Below, piece after piece: positions 1-6,973 of a stretch of DNA of 15,618 nt; position 1 is the stretch's first letter, and every line of letters begins with the position of its first letter. The stretch comes from Micavibrio aeruginosavorus (GTDB lineage Bacteria; Pseudomonadota; Alphaproteobacteria; Micavibrionales; Micavibrionaceae). The notes under the pieces were generated by a model. It did no database searches. It was not told where the DNA came from and was given only the letters and a program-made list of their open reading frames with translations. The position numbers and the translations under genes are program-made. The stretch spans positions 1 to 15,618 of the forward strand of contig QFQB01000042.1 in assembly GCA_003241475.1 (NCBI GenBank), written 5' to 3'.

Positions 1-345
1 GGCGAACAGAACGCGGATATATTGTCCGCGCTCGGGTACAGCAATGCCCAGTAGCTTTTCAACCGCCAGCGCAAAGGCATGCTCCTGATTCATCGGGCAC
101 ACATAATCGAGGCGGTCAAAATACGGCGTCGCCTGCGTATAGGTTTTGTATTCGATCAGCTTTTCGGTGCCGCGGTGAAGCAACCCCACATGCGGGTCCG
201 CACGTTCGACAACCTCGCCGTCCATTTCAAGCACCAGACGAAGAACACCGTGCGCCGCAGGGTGTTGCGGCCCAAAGTTCATCGTGTAGGGTTTGATCTC
301 CGTCGCGGCGGATGGCTCGATCAGATTTTGTTTTGCTTGTGCCAT
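1..345 (-). CDS. nuoD: NADH-quinone oxidoreductase subunit D, N-terminal part (runs off left edge)
   Basis: This is the 49-kDa subunit of respiratory complex I. It sits in the peripheral arm at the membrane interface and forms the quinone-reduction site together with NuoB. Only the first 115 residues are in the window. The family signature NFGPQHPAAHG is at residues 23-33, followed by HVGLLHRGTEKL (52-63) and DRLDY (77-81). By alignment in memory to Thermus Nqo4 (His38, Tyr87), the quinone-headgroup ligands correspond to His32 and Tyr81, which keep the same 49-residue spacing. The ATG at 345 shares its A with the TAA stop of the upstream 55-aa ORF (TAATG), and a GGGG run lies 8 nt before it, so translation is probably coupled. 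It is the last visible gene of nuoABC-ORF-D. Identification is secure; only the 3' part is missing. Confidence 0.97.
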   Translation of the reverse strand, partial: MAQAKQNLIEPSAATEIKPYTMNFGPQHPAAHGVLRLVLEMDGEVVERADPHVGLLHRGTEKLIEYKTYTQATPYFDRLDYVCPMNQEHAFALAVEKLLGIAVPERGQYIRVLFA

Positions 346-512
346 TATTTCGGCCCCATGCCAGTTTTATCTTGTTTTTCCACACTACGAGGAACTTCGT
401 CGCTGTAGCTTCCATCGGCACGCTCTACACCACGCCCATGAACATGTTTGCCCGTTTCACCGAACGCGCTCTGTTGTTTGAATACCTTCAACATAGATTC
501 TACTGTTAACAT
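345..512 (-). CDS. 55-aa uncharacterised ORF inside the nuo operon, between nuoC and nuoD
   Basis: A 55-residue reading frame fills the whole space between nuoC and nuoD. Its ATG (512-510) overlaps the nuoC stop as TAATG, and its TAA (347-345) overlaps the nuoD start as TAATG. An AGAGG ribosome binding site lies 7 nt before the ATG, inside the nuoC 3' end. The protein begins MLTVESMLKVFKQQSAFGET and is then hydrophilic and charged, rich in Gly, Asp, Glu, Lys and Arg. It has no membrane segment, signal peptide or cysteine. I recognise no family. The exact start/stop packing argues for a translated gene, because a random gap would not give one-base overlaps at both ends. It could be an accessory or assembly factor for complex I, or a spacer peptide that keeps ribosomes moving from nuoC to nuoD; both ideas are inference. 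Confidence 0.72.
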   Translation of the reverse strand: MLTVESMLKVFKQQSAFGETGKHVHGRGVERADGSYSDEVPRSVEKQDKTGMGPK

Positions 513-1159
513 TACAGAACCTCTTTTTTTACAGCCGTCCAGCCAAGCGGAATGCTTCCCTTTTCATCGCCGGGCAATTGCATATCGGTCATGCCTTCCC
601 ATGGAGACGTATAATCGAATGCCCGGAAATCCTGTGTCAATTTCACAGGCTCATACACCACGCGGCGCAGTTCCTCGTCATAGCGAAGCTCGACATACCC
701 CGTAAGCGGGAAATCCTTGCGAAGCGGATGCCCTTCGAAACCGTAATCGGTGAGAATACGGCGCAAATCCGGATTGTTCGAAAAATAAATGCCGAACAAA
801 TCCCACGTCTCGCGCTCGAACCAAATCGCAGAGCTGAATACGCCGACGACGGAATCAACAGGCGTATTTTCATCCGTTCTGGCTTTGACGCGGATGCGCG
901 CGTTGTGCTTGAGCGAGAGCAGATTATAAACCACGTCGAAACGAAGCGGGCGCTCGGGATAATCTGCGCCGCAAATATCGACCAGCTGCTTGAACAGACA
1001 CTGAGGATCATCGCGCAAAGCCGTCAGCAAAGGAACAATGCTCTCGCGCTTGGAGATCAGGCAAAGCTCATCTTTTTGAAATTCCGCGCTCTCGATCAGA
1101 CCCGAGAATTTTTCCTGAATGTAATTGGCCAGCACCAGCATTTTTTCATCGGCGGACAT
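512..1159 (-). CDS. nuoC: NADH-quinone oxidoreductase subunit C (30-kDa subunit)
   Basis: NuoC is the 30-kDa subunit of the peripheral arm of complex I and holds NuoD and NuoB together near the quinone site; it has no cofactor of its own. The 215-residue length fits the stand-alone (unfused) NuoC. The family signature runs from about residue 113 to 151, with ERETWDLFGI (115-124), a conserved YGFEGHPLRKDFP segment (139-151) and the acidic/aromatic strand LRYDEELRRVVYEP after it. The start at 1159 is preceded by GAGG about 6 nt upstream. Only 3 nt separate it from the nuoB stop, so it is in the same operon. Its stop overlaps the next ATG (the 55-aa ORF). Assignment is secure; a downstream Met7 is a possible but less well supported start. 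Confidence 0.97.
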   Translation of the reverse strand: MSADEKMLVLANYIQEKFSGLIESAEFQKDELCLISKRESIVPLLTALRDDPQCLFKQLVDICGADYPERPLRFDVVYNLLSLKHNARIRVKARTDENTPVDSVVGVFSSAIWFERETWDLFGIYFSNNPDLRRILTDYGFEGHPLRKDFPLTGYVELRYDEELRRVVYEPVKLTQDFRAFDYTSPWEGMTDMQLPGDEKGSIPLGWTAVKKEVL

Positions 1160-1162
1160 AGA

Positions 1163-1738
1163 CTACCTCGCGATACGCGTGTCTTCACGCTGGATTTTTT
1201 TCTGAAGCTGGAGAAGTCCGTACACCAGGGCTTCGGCGGTCGGCGGACAGCCGGGAACATAGATATCGACAGGAACAATACGGTCGCAACCACGTACAAC
1301 GGAATAAGAATAGTGATAGTAACCACCGCCATTCGCGCAAGATCCCATCGAGATCACCCAGCGCGGCTCGGGCATCTGGTCGTACACTTTGCGAAGCGCG
1401 GGCGCCATTTTGTTGGTCAGCGTTCCGGCTACGATCATGACATCGGATTGACGCGGAGATGGACGCGGAATAATGCCGAAACGGTCAAGGTCATAACGGC
1501 TCATATAGGAATGGATCATCTCCACGGCGCAACAGGCTAGACCGAACGTCATCGGCCAAATAGACCCCGTACGCGCCCAGTCGAACAATTTATCCGCGGA
1601 GGTAAGAAGGAATCCCTTCTCTTCGATGTGCTTGTTGATCGCGGCCGGCACGACATCCTGCGTCGAAGCCGGAGGCATCGGAACGTTGGTAATAAGTGGC
1701 GCGGCTGGCGCGGTTATGACTTTTCTATCGTGGCTCAT
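1163..1738 (-). CDS. nuoB: NADH-quinone oxidoreductase subunit B (N2 iron-sulfur subunit)
   Basis: NuoB (PSST subunit) binds the terminal [4Fe-4S] cluster N2, which hands electrons to quinone. The four expected ligands are visible: the adjacent pair Cys69-Cys70 in FGLACCAVEM, Cys134 in SMGSCANGGG and Cys164 in YVPGCPP. The segment RYDLDRFG (81-88) and the RPSPRQSDV strand (92-100) are typical. The protein is 191 residues. Its first 40 or so residues (Pro/Ala rich) are longer than in compact NuoB proteins, which is common in alphaproteobacteria. It starts 3 nt after the nuoA stop and is preceded by GGGA at a normal spacing. The gene is intact and its function is secure. Confidence 0.98.
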   Translation of the reverse strand: MSHDRKVITAPAAPLITNVPMPPASTQDVVPAAINKHIEEKGFLLTSADKLFDWARTGSIWPMTFGLACCAVEMIHSYMSRYDLDRFGIIPRPSPRQSDVMIVAGTLTNKMAPALRKVYDQMPEPRWVISMGSCANGGGYYHYSYSVVRGCDRIVPVDIYVPGCPPTAEALVYGLLQLQKKIQREDTRIAR

Positions 1739-1741
1739 GTC

Positions 1742-2113
1742 TTATTCCCAATCCAGCGCGCCTTTTTTCCATTCATAGATAAACCCGACGGTAAGAATGC
1801 CGAGGAAGGTTACCATCGACCAGAAACCGAACATGCCGATTTTTCCAAGTGTCACAGCCCATGGAAACAAGAACGCGACTTCAAGATCGAAGATGATGAA
1901 CAGAATAGCGACGAGATAATAACGCACATCGAATTTGTGGCGTGCGTCGTCGAACGCGTCGAAGCCGCATTCGTAAGCAGACAATTTTTCAGGATCGGGT
2001 TTTTGCTTGGCCACCACGAGCGGCAATACCGCCGCAACAGCCGCAACCGCTGCTGCGATCACGATAAAAACGAGGATGGGCAAGTAATTAAGAAGGAATT
2101 CGTTTGATGCCAT
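1742..2113 (-). CDS. nuoA: NADH-quinone oxidoreductase subunit A (membrane subunit)
   Basis: NuoA (ND3 homologue) is a small membrane subunit of complex I that links the peripheral arm to the membrane arm. The 123 residues contain three hydrophobic helices, at about 10-35, 66-88 and 97-113. The conserved loop AYECGFD with Cys49 lies between helices 1 and 2, and helix 2 carries the conserved acidic pair in FDLEVAFLFPWA (Asp76, Glu78). It is the first gene of the operon nuoA-nuoB-nuoC-ORF-nuoD, with 3-nt gaps to nuoB and from nuoB to nuoC. The ATG at 2113 matches the usual N-terminus, but no good Shine-Dalgarno sequence lies before it, and another ATG 7 nt upstream is out of frame. The 101-bp gap upstream (2114-2214) presumably holds the nuo promoter; I see no convincing -35/-10 pair there. 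Confidence 0.97.
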   Translation of the reverse strand: MASNEFLLNYLPILVFIVIAAAVAAVAAVLPLVVAKQKPDPEKLSAYECGFDAFDDARHKFDVRYYLVAILFIIFDLEVAFLFPWAVTLGKIGMFGFWSMVTFLGILTVGFIYEWKKGALDWE

Positions 2114-2214
2114 GCGTCATAAATACGCCTGACCGCCAACAGTGTAAAGTCTCATATAGCCGCATTATCAAGATTTTAAGCCTGATAAATCCAAATGAAA
2201 ACGACTCTCAACTG

Positions 2215-3846
2215 TTAACTTATGACAAAACCAAAGGGAGGCAAAGTAACCTGCCCGTCTCTTACATCACCCGTAAGTCCGTCCCAAAGGAAAGATGGCT
2301 CATTTTTGCCAACTTCTGACGAAGAAATCGTGCGTGAAGCATCCGCAAAATTGAACAAGCATACAAAGGTCTGCCCCTCTAAAGATCGTCTGAAACCTAA
2401 CACCTCGTCCGTCCCAGTTTCAAAAAAGACGATATCCCCCATCACCAGCGCCTCTTGGCCCTTCCGCCATTTCAAGAAGACTTTGACAAAGGAAAGTGTG
2501 GATTGCGGATCGGCCGTCTGAACATCCGCCGCCAGAGAGCCATGATCCTTGTTCATGGGAAGCCATGGCTGCCCCTCACCAAATCCAAAATTCAGACCGA
2601 CGCTACCCCACGGCATCGGCGTACGGCACCCGTCACGCCCCTGCCATTTTGGATAAAGATACTTGCCCCACGGGTCTTTGATATCCTCGAACGCAAGTTT
2701 CGTTTCCGGCAAACCCAGCTCTTCGCCCTGATAGACAAAGGCCGTCCCGCGCAAACTTGTCAAAAGCGCGATCAGCATTTTTGCGATGCGCGGGTCTTGA
2801 TCGTAGTCCCCTGCCCAGCGGCTGACCGCACGGATCGTGTCATGGTTCGAAAAGGCCCACGATGGCCATGCGATATCCTTGCCCTTGGATTCGAATTCTT
2901 CAATCGCCGTACGGATCGCCGAGGCGCTCTTTGCTTTTGCCGTCACCAGCGCAAAGCCGTAACATGTGTTGAGTTTATCCGATCCGCTGACATATTCGAT
3001 CGCGCGCTCGACAGGATGATCATCGCCGATCTCCCCCAGCGTCATCACGCCGGGATATTGGTTCGTCAGCGCGCGCAGTTTTTTGATGAATTCCAGATTT
3101 TCAGGACGCGATTTATCATAGACATGCTTTTGCATCGAATACGGATCGGGAAACGTCAATTGCGTTGCCAAAGGATTGTCTTCTTTGCTCTTGGCCGGAT
3201 TGTCGCGCAATTCCTTGTCGTGGAAGCAGAAGTTGATGACATCGAGCCTCAAACCGTCCACACCCAAATCGAGCCAGAATTTGGCGACATCAAGAATGGC
3301 CTTTTGAACATCCGGATTGTGGAAGTTCAGATCAGGTTGCTCGGTCAGAAAATTATGCAGGTAATACTGGCCGCGCCATGAATCGTACTGCCACGCCGAT
3401 CCGCCGAACACGGACACCCAGTTGTTGGGCGGATTGCCGTCTTCTTTGGGATCAGCCCAAACGTACCAATCGGCTTTGGGATTGTCGCGGCTCTTATGGC
3501 TTTCCTGAAACCACGGGTGCTCGTTCGATGTATGGCTGAAAATCATATCAACGAGAATTTTGAGGTTCAAGCTGTGCGCCTTTTTCAAAAGCGCACGAAA
3601 ATCATCCATCGTCCCGAACAACGGATCGATATCGCAGTAATCGGATACGTCATAGCCGAAATCCTTCATCGGCGATTTTTTAAAGGGCGATATCCAGATG
3701 CCGTCCACGCCCAGACCTGCCACATACTCCAGCTTTTCCGTGATCCCCTTCAGATCCCCGACCCCATCCCCGTTCGTATCCTTGAAGCTCCGTGGATAGA
3801 TCTGATACATGACGGCGCCGCGCCACCAGTCTTTTGAAATCGCCAT
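2215..3846 (-). CDS. GH13 family alpha-glucosidase (oligo-1,6-glucosidase-like)
   Basis: This is a glycoside hydrolase family 13 enzyme that cleaves alpha-linked glucose from short oligosaccharides; no signal peptide is present, so it should be cytoplasmic. The 543-residue length is normal for alpha-glucosidases of this group. The N-terminal WWRGAVMYQIYPRSF and the calcium-loop-like DTNGDGVGDL (23-32) are characteristic. The catalytic set is complete: nucleophile Asp202 in GLRLDVINF, acid/base Glu272 in GEIGD, third acid Asp336 in FSNHD, and His105 in region I. The start at 3846 matches the family N-terminus. The start codon touches the T-run of an intrinsic terminator (3847-3874), and the likely SD (AGGGGA) is in that stem, so expression may depend on read-through or another signal. 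No sugar transporter or regulator is nearby. Substrate (maltose, isomaltose, trehalose or sucrose) cannot be told from sequence alone. Confidence 0.93.
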   Translation of the reverse strand: MAISKDWWRGAVMYQIYPRSFKDTNGDGVGDLKGITEKLEYVAGLGVDGIWISPFKKSPMKDFGYDVSDYCDIDPLFGTMDDFRALLKKAHSLNLKILVDMIFSHTSNEHPWFQESHKSRDNPKADWYVWADPKEDGNPPNNWVSVFGGSAWQYDSWRGQYYLHNFLTEQPDLNFHNPDVQKAILDVAKFWLDLGVDGLRLDVINFCFHDKELRDNPAKSKEDNPLATQLTFPDPYSMQKHVYDKSRPENLEFIKKLRALTNQYPGVMTLGEIGDDHPVERAIEYVSGSDKLNTCYGFALVTAKAKSASAIRTAIEEFESKGKDIAWPSWAFSNHDTIRAVSRWAGDYDQDPRIAKMLIALLTSLRGTAFVYQGEELGLPETKLAFEDIKDPWGKYLYPKWQGRDGCRTPMPWGSVGLNFGFGEGQPWLPMNKDHGSLAADVQTADPQSTLSFVKVFLKWRKGQEALVMGDIVFFETGTDEVLGFRRSLEGQTFVCLFNFADASRTISSSEVGKNEPSFLWDGLTGDVRDGQVTLPPFGFVIS

Positions 3847-3874
3847 AAAAAAAAATCCCCTGTTTCGAGGGGAT
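3847..3874 (-). terminator. Intrinsic terminator whose T-run abuts the alpha-glucosidase ATG
   Basis: Read on the minus strand, ATCCCCT and AGGGGAT form a 7-bp stem with a 6-nt loop, followed by nine T residues that run straight into the ATG at 3846. It is a good rho-independent terminator for the tRNA-Asp transcript. Its 3' arm AGGGGA, about 9 nt before the ATG, is also the only Shine-Dalgarno candidate for the GH13 gene. Confidence 0.85.
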
Positions 3875-3907
3875 CATTTTACTGCCTAAGTGCTTTAAAT
3901 AAAACAA

Positions 3908-3922
3908 CCATTTAATAAATGG
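3908..3922. repeat. 15-bp palindrome spanning the tRNA-Asp CCA end
   Basis: CCATTTA and TAAATGG (one base between) form a perfect 7+1+7 palindrome. Its right arm contains the encoded CCA end of tRNA-Asp. It could pair with the tRNA trailer or be chance. Confidence 0.5.
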
Positions 3923-3996
3923 CGCGAGTGACGGGACTCGAACCCGCGACCTCTTCCGTGACAGGGAAGCGTTCTAACCAACTGAACTACACCCGC
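3920..3996 (-). tRNA. tRNA-Asp (anticodon GTC)
   Basis: A 77-nt tRNA on the minus strand. The acceptor stem GCGGGTG pairs with CACTCGC (one G-T pair), with discriminator G and an encoded CCA. The anticodon stem CTTCC/GGAAG encloses the loop CTGTCAC with anticodon GTC. The T arm carries GGTTCGAGTCC. It has its own promoter at 4013-4042 and a terminator at 3847-3874, so it looks monocistronic. Confidence 0.97.
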
Positions 3997-4012
3997 TCAA
4001 AAGCGTGGGGGT

Positions 4013-4042
4013 TAAATAGCCCGTACCGCCGCCCCCTGTCAA
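4013..4042 (-). promoter_or_regulatory. Sigma70-type promoter of tRNA-Asp
   Basis: On the minus strand a perfect TTGACA (4042-4037) is followed 18 bp later by TATTTA (4018-4013). This predicts a transcription start near 4006, about 10 nt before the tRNA 5' end. It lies in the 73-bp gap after ald. Confidence 0.65.
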
Positions 4043-4069
4043 ATGGTTTTGGGACGATTTTTGCGCTAA

Positions 4070-5191
4070 TTACGCCCCGATCGCCGCCGAAGCCTCCGTA
4101 AGCGGCAGTTTCAGGGATTCCGCCACCCCTGCATAGGTAATATGGCCATTACAGACATTCAGACCCGCCCGCAGGCCCGCATCGTCCGAAAGCGCCTTTT
4201 TCCACCCCTTGTCGGCAATCGCCAGCGCATAGGGTAAAACAGCGTTGTTGAGCGCCTGTGCCGATGTCATCGGCACCGCGCCCGGCATATTGGCAACGCA
4301 ATAATGGATGACGTCGTCTACCGTATAAACCGGATTGGAATGGGTCGTCGGATGACTGGTTTCGAAGCAACCGCCCTGATCGATGGCTATATCGACCAAA
4401 ACCGATCCCGGGCGCATTTTCTTGACCATCTCCTTAGTCACCAGCTTTGGGGCGCTGGCACCAGGAATCAGAACCGCGCCGACAACGAGATCGGCATCCA
4501 GCACGTAACGCTCGATCGCATCTTGCGAGGATTGGATAACCCGCGCTTTGCATCCGAAATGACGGTCGAGAATACGAATCTGGTCATGGCTTTTTTCAAG
4601 GATGACCACATTGGCCTGCATCCCTACCGCCATATCCGCCGCGTGATAACCGGATACGCCGCCGCCAAGCACAACGACATTGGCAGGTTCCACACCGGGC
4701 GATCCGCCGATCAAGCGTCCGCGGCCGCCCAGATGTTTCAAAAGATAGGCTCCGCCAACTTGGATCGACAAACGCCCCGCGATCTCGCTCATAGGCTCCA
4801 GCAACGGCAAGCGGCGCCCGCCAGGTCCCGTCACCGTTTCGTAGGCAATTGCGATGCATCCCGATTCCATTAGGTTTTTCGCCTGCGCCGGATCAGCCGC
4901 CAGATGCAGATAAGTGAACAAGACCTGCCCCTTGCGGAGCATGCTGCATTCGGATTCCTGAGGTTCCTTAACCTTGATGATCATGTCCGCCCGGTCAAAA
5001 ATTTCCGTGGCGGTCTCGATGATGACAGCGCCGCTGGCTTCATAATCAGCATCGGTAAAATTGATGCCCGCGCCTGCGCCCGTTTCAATCAACACCTCGT
5101 GCCCATGGGATTTAAACTCCCGCACGCTGGCCGGAACCAGCCCGACACGATGTTCTTGCGCTTTAATCTCTTTTGGTACGCCGATAATCAT
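4070..5191 (-). CDS. ald: Alanine dehydrogenase
   Basis: Alanine dehydrogenase converts L-alanine and NAD+ to pyruvate, ammonia and NADH, or the reverse. The 373-residue length is the family norm. Catalytic and substrate residues are present: Arg15 in QEHRVGLVP, Lys75 in KVKEP, His96 in TYLHLA and Asp271 in DIAIDQGG. The Rossmann nucleotide loop GGGVSG is at 176-181. The start at 5191 fits the canonical MIIGVPKEIK N-terminus and is preceded by AGGGAGAG at good spacing. Its neighbours are unrelated (tRNA-Asp downstream, a 33-aa ORF diverging upstream), and no Lrp/AldR-type regulator is adjacent, unlike in several other bacteria. It is intact, with no odd features. Confidence 0.97.
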   Translation of the reverse strand: MIIGVPKEIKAQEHRVGLVPASVREFKSHGHEVLIETGAGAGINFTDADYEASGAVIIETATEIFDRADMIIKVKEPQESECSMLRKGQVLFTYLHLAADPAQAKNLMESGCIAIAYETVTGPGGRRLPLLEPMSEIAGRLSIQVGGAYLLKHLGGRGRLIGGSPGVEPANVVVLGGGVSGYHAADMAVGMQANVVILEKSHDQIRILDRHFGCKARVIQSSQDAIERYVLDADLVVGAVLIPGASAPKLVTKEMVKKMRPGSVLVDIAIDQGGCFETSHPTTHSNPVYTVDDVIHYCVANMPGAVPMTSAQALNNAVLPYALAIADKGWKKALSDDAGLRAGLNVCNGHITYAGVAESLKLPLTEASAAIGA

Positions 5192-5195
5192 TATG

Positions 5196-5230
5196 CTCTC
5201 CCTATTTTCTCTTGCGCTTTTTGCTTTATA
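5196..5230 (-). promoter_or_regulatory. Ribosome binding site and possible -10 box of ald
   Basis: On the minus strand AGGGAGAG (5203-5196) precedes the ald ATG and is a strong Shine-Dalgarno sequence. TATAAA at 5230-5225 is a possible -10 box; the matching -35 (TTCATC, 17 bp upstream) is poor, so the promoter part is tentative. Confidence 0.4.
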
Positions 5231-5379
5231 GCCGATCCGGCGCTTTCGATGAATATCAAAAAAGTTCCGGAATTTTTATGCCTTTAATCTCTTTTTAAGA
5301 GTGCTGTGGCATTTTCCTTGCACTGAATTGTTACGAAGTGCCCGAAAGATTTCTTATTTCGTGACGATTTCCGCCGTTT

Positions 5380-5408
5380 TTGCCTACCAAAGTACAATCA
5401 CATAAAAA
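5380..5408 (+). promoter_or_regulatory. Possible promoter of the 33-aa ORF
   Basis: TTGCCT (5380-5385) and TAAAAA (5403-5408) are 17 bp apart, each matching four of six sigma70 consensus bases. A start near 5415 would give a leader of about 22 nt with the AGGAG at 5424-5428. Moderate to weak match. Confidence 0.35.
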
Positions 5409-5436
5409 TCAAATCTGTTTATTAGGAGTGCCAGAC

Positions 5437-5538
5437 ATGACAATCGACCTGACCGAAAGCGAATTCAACGCGCGCGACGCCCACATCATTTCCATGATCC
5501 GCGATCTGCAAAGCGCCCGTGAAAGCTTCAAGGCTTAA
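5437..5538 (+). CDS. 33-aa uncharacterised small protein
   Basis: A short plus-strand frame of 33 residues beginning MTIDLTESEFNARDAHIISM. It is preceded by AGGAG (5424-5428) at an 8-nt spacing, one of the best ribosome binding sites in the window. Its codons are biased to C or G at the third position like its neighbours, which argues for coding. The peptide is soluble, with charged and hydrophobic residues alternating so that residues 6-31 could form an amphipathic helix. There is no membrane segment and no cysteine. It points away from ald and its last 11 nt overlap the 3' end of the convergent hydrolase gene. I recognise no family. It could be a genuine small protein or the surviving start of a truncated gene; the first seems more likely because the ORF ends cleanly and the next gene is intact. 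Confidence 0.62.
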   Translation: MTIDLTESEFNARDAHIISMIRDLQSARESFKA

Positions 5539-6457
5539 GTCCGTTTCCCTTGGAAACAGGCTTTCCGCCCCCTTCGTCTTTGCGGAAATCCGCAACCTTT
5601 GGCGTCTTCGCCTCATCAATCACGATATCCTTGCCTTTCAGGTATTTGTCAAAAAAACCCAGCGCCGTCTTATCGATCAGCGGCTGATAGGACTTTTCCA
5701 GCTCGGTAAAGGACAGATGACCGGCGCCTTCATATTCAATGAAATATTTGGGCGACGGCGTTGAATCATACACGCCGCCCCTGCGCTTCATAAGCGGCGT
5801 TAAGTCCATATCGCGCGTTCCTCCTTGATACATGACCGGAACACCAATGTTCTTGATCGTGTTTTTCTTTAAAAATGGTGCCGCATAGGGCGATAAAACC
5901 AATGCCGCTTTAAACCGCTTGTCCTTCCACGATGGCCAAGCTCCTGTAAGCCCCATTACTGTGTATCCACCCAGCGAATAGCCAATCAGCCCGATTTTAT
6001 CGGTGTCGACATAGTTTTTATATTGGCGGTCATCGAGCATGGACGATAGCGCAAACAACACATCGTCGCGGCGATCCGCCTCCGTTTTATCCGTCCACGC
6101 CTCAGGATTGCGAAAAGGTTTTTCCGGCCAATCCATCGCGCCTGCCCGTAAAGGCTGCACCAGCCCCACGCTACCGGCCCCGCGATCGCACCGCGCATCC
6201 CCATGATCCGGCGCGATGACGATGTAACCACTTTCGGCCAGATAGGACATCAAGAAACCTGTTTCCTTCGCGCACCCGCCAAAGCCGTGCGAAAAAATAA
6301 TCAGCGGCCATTTTTGCTCGGAGCTTTGGAATTCCGGCGGTAGCCAGATTTCCACATTAGGCTGACGTTGTTTTTCTTTTTTAAGAGGTTCACGCTGTTC
6401 TTGCGCATGTACGGGCGATGCCATGAGAAGGCAAAGAAGGATCAGGACATATTTCAT
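5528..6457 (-). CDS. Secreted alpha/beta hydrolase (dienelactone hydrolase / PAF-acetylhydrolase-like)
   Basis: An alpha/beta-hydrolase predicted to be exported. I place the start at 6457, giving 309 residues, because it begins with a clean signal peptide (MKYVLILLCLLMASPVHA, cleavage probably before QEQ). A frame open further upstream would run into tRNA-Val. The oxyanion motif SHGFGG is at 56-61, the nucleophile Ser161 is in GYSLGG, the acid is probably Asp216 or Asp218, and His247 is in GAGHLSF. The best family fit is the predicted dienelactone hydrolase / PAF-acetylhydrolase-like group; the substrate is unknown and an ester is only an inference. The C-terminal 20 residues are Lys/Gly rich and low complexity. 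It lies 36 nt after tRNA-Val with no terminator between, so it may share that transcript, and it converges on the 33-aa ORF with an 11-nt overlap. Confidence 0.85.
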   Translation of the reverse strand: MKYVLILLCLLMASPVHAQEQREPLKKEKQRQPNVEIWLPPEFQSSEQKWPLIIFSHGFGGCAKETGFLMSYLAESGYIVIAPDHGDARCDRGAGSVGLVQPLRAGAMDWPEKPFRNPEAWTDKTEADRRDDVLFALSSMLDDRQYKNYVDTDKIGLIGYSLGGYTVMGLTGAWPSWKDKRFKAALVLSPYAAPFLKKNTIKNIGVPVMYQGGTRDMDLTPLMKRRGGVYDSTPSPKYFIEYEGAGHLSFTELEKSYQPLIDKTALGFFDKYLKGKDIVIDEAKTPKVADFRKDEGGGKPVSKGNGLKP

Positions 6458-6493
6458 GTCCCAGATCGTACCAGCAATATCCATGAGGGGAAA

Positions 6494-6568
<75 letters not shown>

Positions 6569-6586
6569 GCTTTCGCGTGAGGGGTA

Positions 6587-6615
6587 TTGATACAGATTGA
6601 TCCCCCCTTTTGCAA
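6587..6615 (-). promoter_or_regulatory. Likely promoter of tRNA-Val
   Basis: On the minus strand TTGCAA (6615-6610) and TATCAA (6592-6587) are separated by 17 bp, each with four of six consensus matches. The start would be near 6580, about 12 nt before the tRNA. It lies just after the hupB terminator. Confidence 0.45.
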
Positions 6616-6640
6616 CCTCAAAAATAGGGGGTAAACGAAT

Positions 6641-6664
6641 AAAAAACCCCGCATTCCTGCGGGG
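6641..6664 (-). terminator. Intrinsic terminator of hupB
   Basis: On the minus strand a 7-bp stem (CCCCGCA/TGCGGGG) with a 4-nt loop is followed by six T residues. It lies 26 nt after the hupB stop. The opposite side also has a short T-run, so weak bidirectional action is possible. Confidence 0.9.
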
Positions 6665-6690
6665 CTTTTAATGGCTTCTGGCCGGAACAA

Positions 6691-6966
6691 TTACTTGTTA
6701 ACGGCGTCTTTCAGTTCCTTACCGGCTTTGAATTTGGCTTGTTTGGAAGCCGGGATCTTGATGGCTTCGCCCGTACGTGGGTTGCGGCCCGTCGTGGCGG
6801 CGCGGCTGGATACGTTGAAAGTACCGAAGCCGACGAAGCGTGCTTCGATGCCTTTTTGCAGGGTAGCCGTGATGCCGCCGAAAACAGCTTCAACGGCTTT
6901 TTGCGCGTCGGCTTTGGTCAGTTCGGCTTCTTTGGCTACGTATTCGATAAGGTCTGCTTTGTTCAT
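6691..6966 (-). CDS. hupB: DNA-binding protein HU
   Basis: HU is a small dimeric nucleoid protein that binds and bends DNA without strict sequence specificity. The 91-residue length is standard. The signature GFGTF is at 46-50, and the DNA-binding beta arm carries RNPRTGE with the intercalating Pro63. The C-terminal KFKAGKELKDAV is typical. The gene follows lon, as in many proteobacteria, and ends in a strong terminator (6641-6664). The start at 6966 is preceded by AAGGGG about 6 nt upstream. That site can pair with an upstream segment of the 148-nt lon-hupB spacer (see leader entry), which suggests control at translation. The gene is intact and its function is secure. Confidence 0.98.
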   Translation of the reverse strand: MNKADLIEYVAKEAELTKADAQKAVEAVFGGITATLQKGIEARFVGFGTFNVSSRAATTGRNPRTGEAIKIPASKQAKFKAGKELKDAVNK

Positions 6967-6973
6967 GGGTATC

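Noticed and set aside
578..1540. 320-codon open frame on the plus strand opposite nuoC and nuoB
   Set aside because: It is antisense to two secure complex I genes, has no domain and no ribosome binding site of note.
2455..3381. 308-codon open frame on the plus strand opposite the alpha-glucosidase
   Set aside because: Shadow of the GH13 gene; low-complexity composition and no motif.
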